From positions 18,485,879 through 18,549,878 of the forward strand of contig JARZZO010000003.1 in assembly GCA_030544215.1 (NCBI GenBank): a stretch of DNA of 64,000 nucleotides, in the 5' to 3' direction. The position numbers were made by a program, and so were the translations under genes. The DNA comes from Zantedeschia hybrid cultivar (lineage: Eukaryota > Streptophyta > Magnoliopsida > Alismatales > Araceae). The notes beneath the pieces are model-generated. The model was not told the DNA's origin and did no database searches. It was given only the letters and a program-made list of their open reading frames with translations. Below, one piece after another: positions 34,390 to 47,347 of the stretch. Within the stretch, counting starts at the first letter, position 1, and each line of letters opens with the position of its first letter.

Positions 34390-35491
34390 TGATGAGGCAG
34401 AATCCGATTCGGCCCATTAAAACAAGCCCAAACCCCGTTCAGCCCAACAGCAGCAGTACCAGGCCCTCCGGGAGCCTTCGGCCTGTCAGCGGCCCACCAG
34501 CAGCCTTCGGCCCATAAGCGGCACCGTCGCTCCCGGCCCAACAGGCTTCAGCCCGTCAGCGGCCCACTAGCCTACGGCCCGGGAGCAGCGCGGCAGCCCA
34601 GGGCCCAACAGGCTTCGGCCCATCAGCGGCCCAACCCCCTTCGGCCCGGTAGCCGAATCCGGCCCACTCCGGTGGCGGATCGGGCACTATGGCGGTTTAT
34701 CAGTAAGCCCTCATTTAGTCCTATATCGGCTGCCACCGTTAACCATCCGCTATCCTCTGCTATAAATACCCCGCTATTTATTGCCAAAGGTATGGAATGG
34801 ATGCTTCCCCAAGCCTCCGAGACCCTTAAAGGACTACTGTCCGAAAAGCATTAAAGCTGCTCTCTTTGCCTTCTGAATCGAATCTTCTTCAGGAGCTAAC
34901 TTGACCGTCGGAGGGGGTTCCCTAGGGCTGACGCCCGGGACTCCTGCTGACTGGTTCTTCTTCTTCTTTCCCTCCTGCAGGGGCTCGGTTCGAATCATCG
35001 CCGACCTTCCCGAGTCGGTATCGGCCGCCGACCTAGGATTCCTCTCCTTGGTCTCGACGCCGTACGCCGGCTGCCCCAAGACAGGAGACTCGGTCTCGCG
35101 CTGAAGGAGCTTTCGGGCTCACTATCCAAGAGCAAGCCCACTCCGAGTCGCCCCCGGCCTCGGACCTTCGGCTTCGGCTTCGTCGCCTGTCGACGAGCAG
35201 ACGGAAGAAGACTCATCCGCGCCGCTCCTTCGTCCGCCGAAGGAGCTTCGGCCCAAGACAGGAGACTCGGACAGGAGACTCGGTCTCGCGCTGAAGGAGC
35301 TTTCGGGCTCACTATCCAAGAACAAGCCCACTCCGAGTCACCTCCGGCCTCGGACTCCCGGCTCCGCCTCTGCATCCCTCGCCTTCCGGATCCCCGTCGG
35401 GCCCCTTCAAACACCGATCCGGCCCAGCTCCGGATCCTCTTCTTCGGATTCCAGCTCCATAATCCGGTCGTGATAGATCCGGTCTACATCA
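34390..35491 (+). repeat. 3' LTR of Tat element
   Basis: 1102 bp, colinear with the 5' LTR with about 27 substitutions by hand count and no indels. It ends CTACATCA at 35491, then TTCAT. Confidence 0.95.
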
Positions 35492-35702
35492 TTCATATTA
35501 TTTGGACATGCATCCATTTCATAACAATATATCCAGAAGTATATAATTTGTCCCCAACATTATTTGTCAATGATTATAATTGCATATATATAATTACTCT
35601 TATTCTTATATCTAAACTTATACCAAAATCGTATAAACATTTTCTTCTTCTCTTTTTTTGTCAAATAAAAGTATATATATAATTATTTTTTTAAGCTTCG
35701 CA

Positions 35703-38010
35703 TTCTTCCCCACTAAAAGAATTTGGTCCACCGAATTCACATTATCAATTTGTATAGATAATGTAATTATATAAAGTTCAATAAAACTAACCTGTGTATA
35801 ACTACAGATATTTTTCACAAATCGTTTCTTCTAATTCCCAAGTAGCTTCTTCTCAACCATGATGACTCTAGTGCACTTTAGATGATGCGTTGCCTCAATT
35901 GATGATATTTCTTGTCAATAAGTTGGATTGTCTTCTTTTCATTAGTCAGATCTTTCTGTAACTTCAAAGGTCCAAATTTAATTACATGTGATGCATCATA
36001 TACATAACGTCACAATACGGACACATGGAATACATTGTGAACAAGATAGCTACGGAGGCAAAGCTAATTTGTATACCACCTCACCAAGCTACTCAAGTAT
36101 TTTCAAAGGATCAATGTATCTAGAACTAAGCTTTCCTTTTAGTCCAAACCTGATAACAGCTTTAGTTGGAGACACCTTAAGAAATACATGATCACCAACT
36201 TCTTCCCATCATATAGGAGACCTCTAACTCCTTTCATATATTACTTCATAAGGATCCATTTGTATGCTTGTCTGATAACTACTATTATATGTAAATTCTA
36301 TCTAGGATATGTACTCATGCCAACTACCACCAAATATCTTCTATTATTTGATTGGTCCTCTCTATCTGCCCATCAGTTTGAGGATGAAAAGCAGTTCTAA
36401 AATTAACGAGCTCTAGAAGCCTCTTAAAGTCTTTGCTGAAAATGTGAGGTGAAACGAGGGTCTCTGTTTGAGATAATAGAGGATGGAATCCCATGTAATC
36501 TCACTACTTCTTTAACATAAAGTGCTGCTAGAATGTCCATAACCACTTCTCTTTAATGACTAGAAAATGAGTAGATTTGGTCAATTTATCAACTATTACC
36601 TAGATGCCATCAAATCTACTTCACGCTTTAGGCAAGCCAAAATAAAATCCATACATATATGGTCCCATTTCCACTCTGATATTTCTAAAGGTCTCAATTT
36701 TCATTGGTTTTTGATACTTTGCTTTTACTTGCTGTCAAATTAGACATTGAACTACATATAATGCCACATCCTTTTTCATGTCAACCCACCAAAAATCTAT
36801 TTAAGGTTATGATACATCTTAGTAGTACTTGAATGGATGGTGTAGTTTGTCTTATATACTTCATCTAATGTTCTCCTCTTCGATTCTCGAAGGTCATGCA
36901 CACAAAGTTTACCTTGAAAAATAAGATTCCCATCAGCATTTAATACAAAACTTTGCTTTTGCTCTAAATTCTCCTTGATCTCTATAAATAAAAGGATCAT
37001 CAAATTGGTGACTCCCGATTTCTTCAATAAATATAGGTTGCACCTAAAAATATGCAAACAAAGGTTTCCTATCCTTTTGTTCTATGACTAAGCTCCGATT
37101 AGCAAATTCTTCTAGTGCCACTCATTAACTTAGAAATTAGCCGCCATTGAAATAGGCTTTCAACTAGCATCAATCACTGCATTACCTTTGCCAGGATGAT
37201 ATTGTATAGAGAAAGCAAAATCATTCATGTTGCGATCTCTAAATCATGTACATGATAACTTTTCTCATGTATCTTCAATTGACGTAAGATATAAGCAATA
37301 ACTTTCTTTTGTTGCATCAGAACACAATCAAGCCCGATCCCTGAGGCATCAATATACACCTCAAAACATGCACCGTCAATGCGTAAAGCAAGCATAGGGG
37401 CAGTAGTCAAACAATTCTTCAATTCTTGAAAACTTCTTTCACCTGTATCAGACCATTCAAACTAAACATCCTTTCTAGTCAATTTTGTCAAAGGTGCAAC
37501 AATTTAAGAGAAGTTATCGTTAAATCTTTGATAATAACTTGTTAAACCCAAGAAATTGCAAATATCAGTGATGGTGCCAGGTCTCTACCAAAATAGTACA
37601 GCCTCAACTTTTGATGGATCTATAAATGTTCTATCACTAGAGATTACATGACCAAGAAAAACAACATTCTCTAGTCAAAATTCACATTTGCTCAATTTGG
37701 CATAGAGTTGGTTCTCTCGTAACAACTACAATGCTTGCCTAAGATGCACCTCATGCTCATCTTTACTCTTAGAATAAATTAAGATGTCATCAATAAATAC
37801 TACCACAAATTGATCTAGGTATAGCTTAAAAATATTATTAATCTATTGCATGAATGCAACAGGTGCATTAGTTGGCCCAAAAGGCATCACAACCAATTCA
37901 TAGTGGCCATACCTTATTCGAAGGTAGTAGTATTATGGATGTCGTTCTCCTTGATTCTGAGTTGATGGTAGCATGATCTCAAGTCAATCTTTAAGAAAAT
38001 ATTTTGCCCT
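35703..38010 (-). pseudogene. pol: Old gypsy pol remnant: RT, RNase H, integrase
   Basis: Reading leftward from about 38010: RT beginning mid-domain (FLKIDLRSCYHQLRIKE), the RT active site FIDDILIYSK (minus strand, about 37800-37771), RNase H (37422-37225, FEVYIDASGIGLDCVLMQ, then VIAYILRQLK), then integrase pieces near 36620-36550 (VIVDKLTKSTHFL). Many stops and shifts break it. Gag, protease and the N-terminal half of RT are absent, so a deletion joins the leader to mid-RT near 38010-38050. A purine run at 35703-35716 (minus strand) before the LTR start is the polypurine tract. Confidence 0.85.
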
Positions 38011-38073
38011 ACCATCAAGTTATCCTAAAATTATAGGATTCCTAACTTGAGCCTTTGGGATTCTTATCCTAGT

Positions 38074-38085
38074 GCTCTGATACCA
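38074..38085 (-). other. Primer binding site of old gypsy element
   Basis: Reversed, it reads TGGTATCAGAGC, the iMet-type primer site, three bases inside the LTR edge at 38089. Confidence 0.85.
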
Positions 38086-38088
38086 AGT

Positions 38089-40464
38089 TGTCACGCCTCA
38101 AATTTTCGAGGCACAACAACAATAACGAGATCAAGTTCAAGAATAGAACTACCTCCAACAATAGTCTTACAAAATCATCGAATTTACAATAGTCTCTAAT
38201 ATTTACAAGAATTGGAATTTATCTGGATGAAGCTAAGTGGCTCTCTGCTCAAATCTCACCTTGATCTCAATATTAGCTTCTTCTTTAGTGCCTAAAAAAT
38301 ATTAGTTTGAAATGTACAAGCATAACATGCTTAATAGGATTTAGATCTCAAAACCACTCTAATAGTATCGTTAATGCATTACGAAAGCTTGCAAATAAAA
38401 GATATTCAAGTAATAAATGAATTAGATGGTAGGATTCAATGTAGGCTAACAAGAAGGAAAAAGGTTGGTTGTAATTATTATAGAATGGTTATACATGTAC
38501 TCGAGAATCAATAATTTTAAGCAATCAAGAGGGCATGAGTTAATAGGCAAGTAAAATATAGTTATCAAACAAGTAAGCAAATAGACAAGTCAATAAATGA
38601 GATACAGTAAAATGGACATTATTAGTTATCAGTAAATAAGTCAAGAACAAGAAACAATCAAATTCATGTATCAGGTATCATGTATCAAGTATCAGGTATG
38701 GATATCAGGACTAGTCTAGAACTTAATCAGGAACACAAATGGTGCAATGCTACACCTTGCAGAACTATCTCAAATAGAACTCCTTAATCAAGAACTCCTA
38801 TGAAACAATCTCCAGCGACACTCTAAAATCAAGAAACTCTTAAGAGAAAATCCCTAGCTAAAAGATCTAAAATCAAGAAACTCTTGGGAGAAAATCCCTA
38901 GCAAAAACAATCTCCCTAGGCAGGTACAAGTCCTTTTTAGGATGCTCCTCCCCGGGATTAGATCGAGTCCCATCACACTGGCATTGAAAAGTTAATGACC
39001 TATAGGTCACAAGCACGTGGTTACCCAGTATAAGAGAAATGTCTAGTAAATATTATGTACAAATCGTTAGCAAGGTGTCAAGAGAGGTAATTCCAACAAC
39101 GCAGTTCAATAACACAAGGAGATCAAGTGTTAATATCAAGTGAATGATAAGAGATGACAAGTATTTAACTATTCTTGAGGGAGTTAGAGAACATCTACCT
39201 AATTTATGAACTCACATACCTCTGATGCGCAACTCTGATACACCTACACATATGTAGTCTACAACCAATTAACTGTCTTGAGAAGCCTTTGCATGCTACT
39301 AATTCTCTAGCCCGAGCAAGAAAAAAACTGTCTTTATGTTAGATCTTTTTCTTTTTCTTCTCTTTTTCTCTCAGTAATAGGAATTTTAGTATATTCATAT
39401 TATTCGGATATGCGTCCGTTTCATAGCAATATATCTAGAAGTATACGATTTGTCTCCAACATGATTTTTTAACGATTATAATTACATATATATATATAAG
39501 AATTACTGAAGAAAAATGAAATCGATTGTGGTTTACAGAAATAAGCAAAATTGGGATATCGTTATATTAAAATTTAAATAATGTGTTGATATATATAATA
39601 AATACTTGTGAAATTTTGTAGAATAAAGAAAAATAAATTTTATCGCAAGATAAAAATATACTAATATCTACGATTGTTTTAGTAGTCGGTATTAATTAAA
39701 CGACAACAACGTTCTCTGAATCACTATACTCCTCTACTTCCGCAAAAATATCAACTTTTTAAAATTATTGAGAAAGACAAAATAAAAAGAACAAGGGTAA
39801 ATTTATCATCTACCTATTTTGTTGACAAGAGATGCTCAGAACGCACAACTGCATGCGTCAAATACCATCCCGCAGAAACAATCACAATAGAATTGCAATT
39901 ACACCTCGCGTCACAGATCAATTGGAAACAGATAAAAGAATAAAGTGGACGAAACAACCAGAATAAGATCTTGCACAGATCTTAAATTAACATAAAAGAA
40001 ATAAGAATAGAAGGGGTCAGAAGAACCTATTCGTACTGCTCGCCTTGATTCCAACGAACACTAGAGAAAGGAGGGTGAGATAAAGTATGAAAAAGAGTTG
40101 AATTTGGAGGGGAAAAAAAACAGCATGTCGCCTTCCACCAGATCCTTATTCCTCTTAATCTTATCAAACTCTCCCCCACTGCAACTTTATTCTCACCTCC
40201 ACTTTATCTTATAAACCTTATATATTCACTCCATTTGCATATGTAACTCTCTTATGTTATAACTAATATGTTGTTAGTTATTCTCATATCTAATGTTACA
40301 CAAAATTTATCTAAACATTCTTTCGATGTAAATTTATGTTTCAAATAATAAAACATATATTATTCTTATATTTAAACTTATATCAAAATCGTATAAAGAC
40401 TTTCTTCTTCTCTTTTTTTGTCAAATAAAAGTATATATATAATTTATTTTTTTTAAGCCTCACA
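38089..40464 (-). repeat. 5' LTR of old gypsy element
   Basis: On the minus strand it starts TGTGAGGCTTAA at 40464 and ends GGCGTGACA at 38089, 2376 bp. It is colinear with the three 3' LTR pieces (7182-7926, 22204-22751, 35497-35702). About 870 bp between roughly 39495 and 40360 has no counterpart in the 3' LTR at 35600, so one LTR gained or lost a block there. Confidence 0.85.
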
Positions 40465-40959
40465 GTAATCGCCATCTGAATTTGAGAACGGATTCTATAA
40501 GAAGTACAATGAAACTTATAAGACTCGAATGATGTCTAATCTCATGATGAGACTACGATTACAACTGCATTGCAGTTAGATATTGAAGCAGGCATTACTA
40601 TGTGAACATGAATCTCATAGTTAGTACAGTATGTGTATTATATATGTATTATTATTATGTCAAAAAAATACGTCTTATTATTACATATGTACATGACCTT
40701 TTGAATAAAAGTTTCTTTTATATATATGCCCGCAAAGATGAATCGTAGCATTTGTACTCTTGACTTTGACAATATATAAGAGATGATATCTGCATTTATA
40801 CTGGACTTTGGCATTTTGTCAAATATCCTTGGCATCATCAATTATATTCAACTGAATGTGCTAAAAAATTTTGACAGAAAAGTTCAATTTTAGTGAAATG
40901 CCTAAGTTATCCTGTTAAAAGTTAAAAGAATTTCAACTTCATAGAGGGTTTTCACTTTT

Positions 40960-40973
40960 CACACACACACACA

Positions 40974-41007
<34 letters not shown>
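40960..41007. repeat. (AC)n(AG)n microsatellite
   Basis: About 7 AC units pass directly into about 16 AG units. Confidence 0.95.
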
Positions 41008-41009
<2 letters not shown>

Positions 41010-41700
41010 CGCAATTTCATCACTTTAATCAAGTTAATAGTTAATGTTAAGTAGGAGGTCACTTCAAGGGTATAACCACAACCTATCTAAAGTTGTTATG
41101 TACATAGTAAGGGTGTATATACATAAATGTAGTTGGGTGGGGCATATATGTAGAATTCACTTCTATATAAAACGTTCGTACGCGGTACTGAATTTTCTAA
41201 AGGAAAAATATATGTTTACTTGAACTTGCCATTCTAATCACATATAATGTGTTTGGTTAAACATTAATGAACTAACATGAGATGTGAACTCATGATAGTG
41301 AGCTACCGATAAGTAAGTTTAAACAATTCATTCTCGAGAAGTCGACTTGGTATTTGGTTGTGTACAACTCGTTTCTCAGAAAGTTAATTTTGATTGTTTG
41401 ATTACGTACAGGTATTAGTCTCCTTGAAGATTGAATAGGGATAGATAGAAATGTCCTCTAAATTTTTGGGAGCTCTTATTAGGATTAGTTCCAACGTTCT
41501 AAAATTTTGAATAGCCAAAGAAAATGAGTAAAGTGAATTGCATGGAAGTCACTTATGAGCTCACCTTGAAGCAACCAAAGGAACTCTTGTTGCAGTTATT
41601 CATACAATTTTGTGTTATTGAAATACTTTTATAAGAGTAGTTAATAATTAAAACTCTACATAATAATTTTGACAGAATTTATTTGCATGAAAAAGCTTTA

Positions 41701-42032
41701 GACCCTACTTGGATGCAAGCATAAGCACGTTTACATTCATGATAAATGTGTTTTATATCATAATCTTAGTTTGGATGGTACAAAAATAAGTTTATCATAA
41801 TTCATTTGCGTTTACAATAAACTCAAAACAGTCTCATAAACGTGTTTTCTACAAACCTACGAAGAGTTGGTTTACGTTGGAGCCTCTCTCAGATTTATCA
41901 AAAACTCACTTAAGTTTTTGCAAAATAACCAAACGTGAGTTTAGAAAAATATGTTTGTGATAAGTGGGTTTATGATAAATGTGCTTATGATAAAACTATT
42001 CACGTTTTATTAAGTTGCATCCAAACAAAGCC
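41701..42032. mobile_element. MITE-like element, 332 bp
   Basis: The termini are inverted: left GACCCTACTTGGATGCAA (41701-41718), right end reversed GGCTTTGTTTGGATGCAA (42032-42015). Both flanks read TA. No coding capacity; the interior holds repeated ATGATAA-type words near both ends. TA flanks are compatible with a mariner/Stowaway-like duplication but are too short to prove the superfamily. Confidence 0.65.
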
Positions 42033-43153
42033 TAGTTGTAATGTCATAGCAATCTCACCTAGAAGGGGAAAGAAAATATTTTCTACACAACTAGCTCCAT
42101 ACAATACAATAGTTTACCTATATACTTAGGGATGTCAATGGTAACCAAAGAATCTAACTAAATGAATAGGTTTCAAACAAGTCTTTATAAATTGATACAT
42201 TAATAAATGTGAGAACAAATATATTTTTCAAATTGAAACTATTAATGAATATGAAAACCGATTAGTTTCTTATTAAGCTATTACAAGGTACATACCTTTA
42301 AAAGGTGATATTTGTATGTTATACCTAGGTTTATATTCATATCAAGGGAGGCCATCAAGATGTCCTAATTATCTTAAAAAAACATTCTTTTGTTTTAATA
42401 AAATGGAGAATATAAAAGTGTAAGGAATGCTATATTTTCTAATGCATGTATCTTGATGTTTGAAGTATGGTAACGTCTTTTAAACTTACCGAAGTTCCAG
42501 GATGAGTCCCTACCCTTTATGGTAGAATTTGGGCCAAATAAACTTTGAGGGTATAGAAAACCCTTGAAAATATAACTAATGCAAATGTAAAGGAGGAAGT
42601 CCCACATTTTCACAAGTAACAACACCTTAAGCACAAGTTAATGAATCATTCAATGATGTGAACGAAAAAGCTTGTTGATTACCATATCTGTGCTTAGCCA
42701 GGCTATTGCCATTGACTTAATGTGCGTTGGAATGCTGTCCAGTGGCCTTAAATGACACAAATTTGTCCAAATTATCTTTAATTAGCCAAGGGATATGAGG
42801 TGGATGAATCAAGAGATCAACAAGAGTCCGATGATCTGATTCTCCAAGATTTGAAGACTTCTGAGCGAAAACTTCAGCCAAAGCCATCATAAGAGTAGGC
42901 CAAGGTAATGGTCCTACTCTCATTCTACACACAACCCTAGCTCCCCGCAGTCGCTAGACTTGCCCCATGAAACATCCATCTAAGTTCAAGCTCACTTGCT
43001 CTCAAAGGAGACCATTTAATAAGTCAAGGCATTTGGGACAAGATAGCCTAGTCTTTGATGCCCAAACATGCAAGAATCACTTGTTTCACTTCCTAGAATA
43101 GTTTCTTACACTTGACAATTCGCATAGGTCGTGAGTGCACATAAAGGCGTTTC

Positions 43154-44687
43154 TATTAGTCTTAAGTGGTGTGCAAGTCAATCAGATAATGTAAATCTTA
43201 TTTAATTATTAATAAAATTGACTTTTTTATTATATGTAATTGAATTACTTGTGTTACATAATGAAGTCCTTAAATATGTACAATAGTGATCAGATTCTGA
43301 TGAGATCATATTAATGAAACTAATCACTTATAAATATATATTCTAAATATTTCTGGTTGGAGGATGTCTGAGACAGGACAATAAACATCCAGATATACCA
43401 GTACAGACTACTCCGGCTAATATGATGAGGGTGACTGATCTCATAGTTACTTATGTGAAGACACTAAGGTGAGCCTATAGGTGATCATTAGGGAATAGAT
43501 ATATTGAACTGATCTGGCGCTTGAATCGTTGGATGGTAATATAACTAATTGTCAACCAACTTGATTCAATTGTGACAGCTGTGTGGATGATCCTTAGACC
43601 TGAGACATCAAGGACACCTTGTTGGTGGACTTCTGTACTTTAACCTTGGCTCATGGATCTCTATGAATAGGATTCTAAATAGTGAAGGATAAGGTATAGC
43701 GGGACATCTTTGAAGGGAATTGAATATTCAACAGGATCACTCGCTTTCAGTATGCTGAGAGAGAATGCTCTAGGAAAGATGTGGGGAAGTCCTTGGCCAG
43801 GGCGGACATAATATTAGGGAAGGAGTTTTTTGATATTATGTGGCGGCATCTAAATCAAGTGAATCGACCGGTTAGGGTTTGACAGTACACCACACTCTGA
43901 GTCCATTTGAGAGCATTAGACAAGTGAAGGATTATATCCATGCGATAATTGTTGGCAGAAAAGTTCCACGAGTGGGTTGCTGAACCCCAATTCCTTATAG
44001 ATTATGCGGTATTGCTTGGCACCTAACATGATCAGAAGTCCGACCGATTTAAGTTGGTGAACTTAATCAGATAAATTAATTGATTAATATGGAGATATTA
44101 ATTAGTTAATCCAGTAAAGAGTTATTGGTCTTATTGGGCCATTAATTGGACTGGTACTTGGGCCTAAAGGGTCACACACATAAGATTCTCAGGGCAACAG
44201 ATATTAAGTAGGATTTATATTAAGTTGCGGGTTTTTATGAAAAATTACACAGCTTAATATAAATATATAGCGAGAGGGCAGAATAGGCCAAGCTCCTCTC
44301 AGCGCTGGCCGCCCCCCTCCTCTCTCCTTTCTCTCCCTCTCTGGGCTCCGCTCTACTGTCTTATCCAACTCCCGTAAGACGGGATATCATCTGCATGGTG
44401 CGGAGATCGTCTCGGATAGCGGCGACTTCTTCGAGTGCGGCACAGACCGAGGAAGCAAAGGAAATCCGTCGCAAGGAGAATCGCGTGAACTCCGTTAGAG
44501 GGCAGACATCTATGCGGCTAGCGGCATTGCACCTTTGGAACCGAAGAACGAACGCAGATTTGAATCCGTGCAAGGTGATATTCGATCACTGATTTTGTTT
44601 TTGTTCATCGAAACAAAGCGGCAACGATCTAGTTTAATTTGTTTTTGTTTCTGCTACGTGGTCGTTGTTGCCGTAGAGATCCTTACA
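43154..44687 (+). repeat. 5' LTR of copia element A
   Basis: It starts TATTAGTC, where sister copies have TGTTAGTC, so the first dinucleotide has mutated, and ends CCTTACA. A TATAAATATATAG promoter word lies at about 44258-44270. Confidence 0.9.
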
Positions 44688-44706
44688 TTAGTAATCATAG
44701 CCAGGT
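44688..44706 (+). other. Decayed primer binding site, copia A
   Basis: TTAGTAATCATAGCCAGGT follows the LTR end and differs from the iMet primer site TTGGTATCAGAGCCAGGT at a few positions. It is in the correct place. Confidence 0.7.
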
Positions 44707-46334
44707 TGCACTGTATTTCTCATCCGTTTCGATCTCCAATTAATTATTCTAGAAGATATGCCATGCCAGGTTCGATCTTAACATGTTCTTTGATTTCATG
44801 AGATGAAATACGGCGATCAGATCGTGTTTATTTCACATTAAAATTGGATTTTTGTTGGGATTTTTCATGTTCTTCATGCGATGAAGAACGAAGTTGTAGA
44901 AGGCATTTTTCGGCATCACCATGTGTTGGGAGAGTGACTAGCATCCCCGGACTGTCCGAGCAGTGCCACCGACCACCGTTGGCTTCGTTGTCGGTGCCAG
45001 GAGTGGCATGTACAGGTGGTCGCCCGCCCTCGTTCTTCTTCTTCTTCTTCATTGAATACTAGAGAGAGGGAGGGGTTTCGATGCCCTATGGGGCGTTGCT
45101 GGTAGGTCGAACGGCGCCGGAGCAGTCATCGGAGTGTCCAGTGACAGGCCGACGGCTGCCAAGCACAGGCACCACCGTCAAGGGGGGAGACCACCCCACC
45201 GAAAATACTCCCTGTTAGGCAGGGAGTCTGCTGCAGGGTGTGTCCTGCACGGCTAGGGTTTCCCCTGGCTGTGCGGGGCTTGACCTGTGAGCCCCGGAGA
45301 CTCAGACTAGGGGTCCGAGCTAGCCCGATGTTGGCTCGAACCAAGCGGCCCCCTTATAGGGGCGCCTGGGTCCGAGCCAGGTATAGAGCCTTGGCCCGGT
45401 CCTGGCCCGAGCACAGGGCTCAGTTGGGCTGAGTCCTAGCTTAGCAGAGATGAGCCACCAAAGGCCAAATTGGACCCTGGGCCTATTAAAATTAAAAACT
45501 AATTTTTAAATTTTATTTAGAAGAAGTTTTAAACTTAAATTAAATGTTTTATTTTAATTGAGGCCCAAATCAAAAGAATTTTGAATTCTTTAAAATTGAC
45601 CCATGTTTTTAATTGTGTAAATTAATCTAAGGAGTTAGATTAATTGTTAATTGATGTTTTTAGTCTAATTGTTAAATTAATTACATATTTAGAAATGTTC
45701 TAATTAGCATGGAATATCCTAAAAATTATTAATTTAGAGTATGTGCACATGAGATGTGTTGTTACATGCTTTTAATTTAAAATTAATAGCATGTTTAGAA
45801 AATTAAAGCTTTTTCAAAAATTCTAATATTTCAATTTTGATTATATATCAACTTTTTGAAAGTCAAAATTATTATTATTATTGAATATCTTTTATTTAGC
45901 CATGTAATGCGCTCTTCTTTATGTGGAATGAATAAAAGAAACCCATGGTCATGGATATGCATAGGGTTTATACTTCATGTGATGATGTATGGTTGTCAAT
46001 CATGGATGGTTGTGCTTGAGGTTAATTAATTGTTAATTAACAGGTCTGCTACCTCCCTCTCTCCCATACTCCGATGTACTTCTACCTCCCTCCCTATTTA
46101 TACTCCGCTATAAGGCTTCTTCTTTATCAGACAGTGTAATTTGATTGCATGTAATTATCAATTAATGTAATTGATTTCAACTGGCGGACGTGGAGCGAAG
46201 ATGATCCACTGCTGTAGCCAGAAGGCTTGAAGATGGAGATATCTAATCCCTTTGTGTTTGCAGGGTTCCAAAGATAAATGTTATATTGGAATGTATGTTT
46301 GTTTGTGATTGACTGAATGGCTCCAGTCAAGTCA

Positions 46335-46660
46335 TAATGTTATCCATGACCACATCTTTAAACATGTATGTGATGCATTGTTTATCTTGATTCTGAATCA
46401 AAGTATATACTATCACCTAGGATGAGTCCAAGATAAAATAAGTAAAACCCTCGTTAAAATTTTAAGCCATAACGCGAGTAGTTGAGAGCTTACCGTGTGG
46501 TCTTCCATCCGCGTGGTCTTTAGGACTCGAATCTCTTTAGGCAGGTTTGTTGTGCTATCCACAAAGCCTACCTAATTGGGAGGAGAGACTAAAGTTATGG
46601 CATAAGATACCTTTAAATAGGGTAGAGGCATGGTACAGTTTTGTTGTGCTATCCACAAGG
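46335..46660 (+). other. Leader hairpin motifs of copia element A
   Basis: Two copies of TTTGTTGTGCTATCCACAA (46546-46564 and 46640-46658) and one degenerate relative (about 46335-46365). In RNA each could fold with inner stem UUGUG/CACAA and loop CUAUC. The bases just outside also pair, GGCAGG with CCTACC at the first copy. The same motif is repeated in sense in copia element B (54990-55566). Confidence 0.65.
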
Positions 46661-46749
46661 ACTACATCTTAATCTATACCTATTGCGTAACGATGGTAAT
46701 GCATATGTACTAGGCCTAATGTAGCCTAGGCTCTAAGTGTTATAAGTAG

Positions 46750-47337
46750 GTTTGAGGCTGATCCAAGTGAAGAACATTCGAAGGTAGTGAAATATATCCT
46801 TAAGTACTTGATAAGGAATAAGGATATATTCCTTCTATATGGAGGAGGTAACTTAAAACTGTGAGCCTTCATTGACTCGAGCTTTCAGTCTGATCCGAAT
46901 GATAGTAGGTCTACATCTGAGTTTATGTTCACCTTGAACGGTAGTGCAGTGTACTGGAAGAGTTCCAAGCAAGAAACCACTACAGATTCAACGAAAAAAG
47001 CTTAGTATATCGCTACAGTTGAAGCCGTCATGGAAGTAGTGTGGTTGAAGAAGTTCATCACTGACCTTAGCGTATCTCTGATCATGTCCCGATGCTGTGT
47101 AAAAACAATGGGGTGATAGCACAAGCGAAAGAGCCACAGTCTCATTAGAAGTCGAAGTACATTCTGAGGCACTTTCACTTGATCAGAGAGATCATTGCTC
47201 AAAGAGATGTACTAGTGGAAAGATTTCCCTCTGTCGACAACATAACAGATCCACTGACAAAGCCTTTGTCTCAAATTGTGTTTGAGTATCACTTAGATGC
47301 TATGGGTATCAGTATAAAGGTGATTGACTTTAGTCTA
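46750..47337 (+). pseudogene. pol: copia RNase H remnant
   Basis: Frames give PSEEHSKVVKYILKYL then NKDIFLLYGG, then SRSTSEFMFTLNGSAVYWKS then SKQETTTDSTKKA, then ATVEAVMEVVWLKKFITDL, then VDNITDPLTKPLSQ. These are the end of RT and the RNase H of copia pol. Stops (for example after STKKA) and frameshifts break it. It is the only pol sequence left in this element. Confidence 0.85.
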
Positions 47338-47347
47338 AGTGGGAGAT

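Larger units (their letters stand above)
22752..35491 (+). mobile_element. Tat-lineage Ty3/gypsy retrotransposon, full length
   Basis: Two 1102-bp LTRs (22752-23853 and 34390-35491), each TGATGAGGCAG...CTACATCA, are flanked by the target duplication TTCAT (22747-22751 and 35492-35496). Order: LTR, primer site, gag-protease-RT-RNase H-second RNase H-integrase in one frame, 146-bp tandem array, antisense gene, polypurine tract, LTR. A second RNase H after the first, no chromodomain and an antisense ORF before the 3' LTR are Tat-lineage traits. By hand count the LTRs differ at about 27 positions with no indel, so it is a young insertion. Two in-frame TAGs and a changed RT active site make this copy non-autonomous now. 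Confidence 0.95.
7182..40464 (-). mobile_element. Old Ty3/gypsy element holding two later insertions
   Basis: The two outer ends are TGTCACG (7182) and, on the minus strand, TGTGAGGCTTAA (40464), flanked by the identical 5-bp target duplication GTAAT at 7177-7181 and 40465-40469. The 5' LTR is 38089-40464 and the internal pol remnant 35703-38088. The 3' LTR survives in three pieces, 7182-7926, 22204-22751 and 35497-35702, each colinear with the 5' LTR. The breaks are the Harbinger insertion (7927-22200) and the Tat insertion (22752-35491). Gag, protease and the first part of RT are deleted just inside the primer site. It sits 93 bp after the stop codon of the gene at 6104-7088. Confidence 0.85.
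40465..43153. other. Flank continuing the pre-insertion site; no gene seen
   Basis: This AT-rich stretch begins with the GTAAT duplication and is what followed 7181 before the nested insertions, so the original 3' end of the gene at 6104-7088 may lie here (an AATAAA word is near 40694). I see no supported gene. A minus-strand frame at 42932-42717 is open for 71 codons but resembles nothing I can name. It ends with GTTTC (43149-43153), the target duplication of the next element. Confidence 0.5.

Noticed and set aside
42717..42932. 71-codon minus-strand frame in the flank
   Set aside because: No recognisable family, no splice or promoter signals; could be chance.
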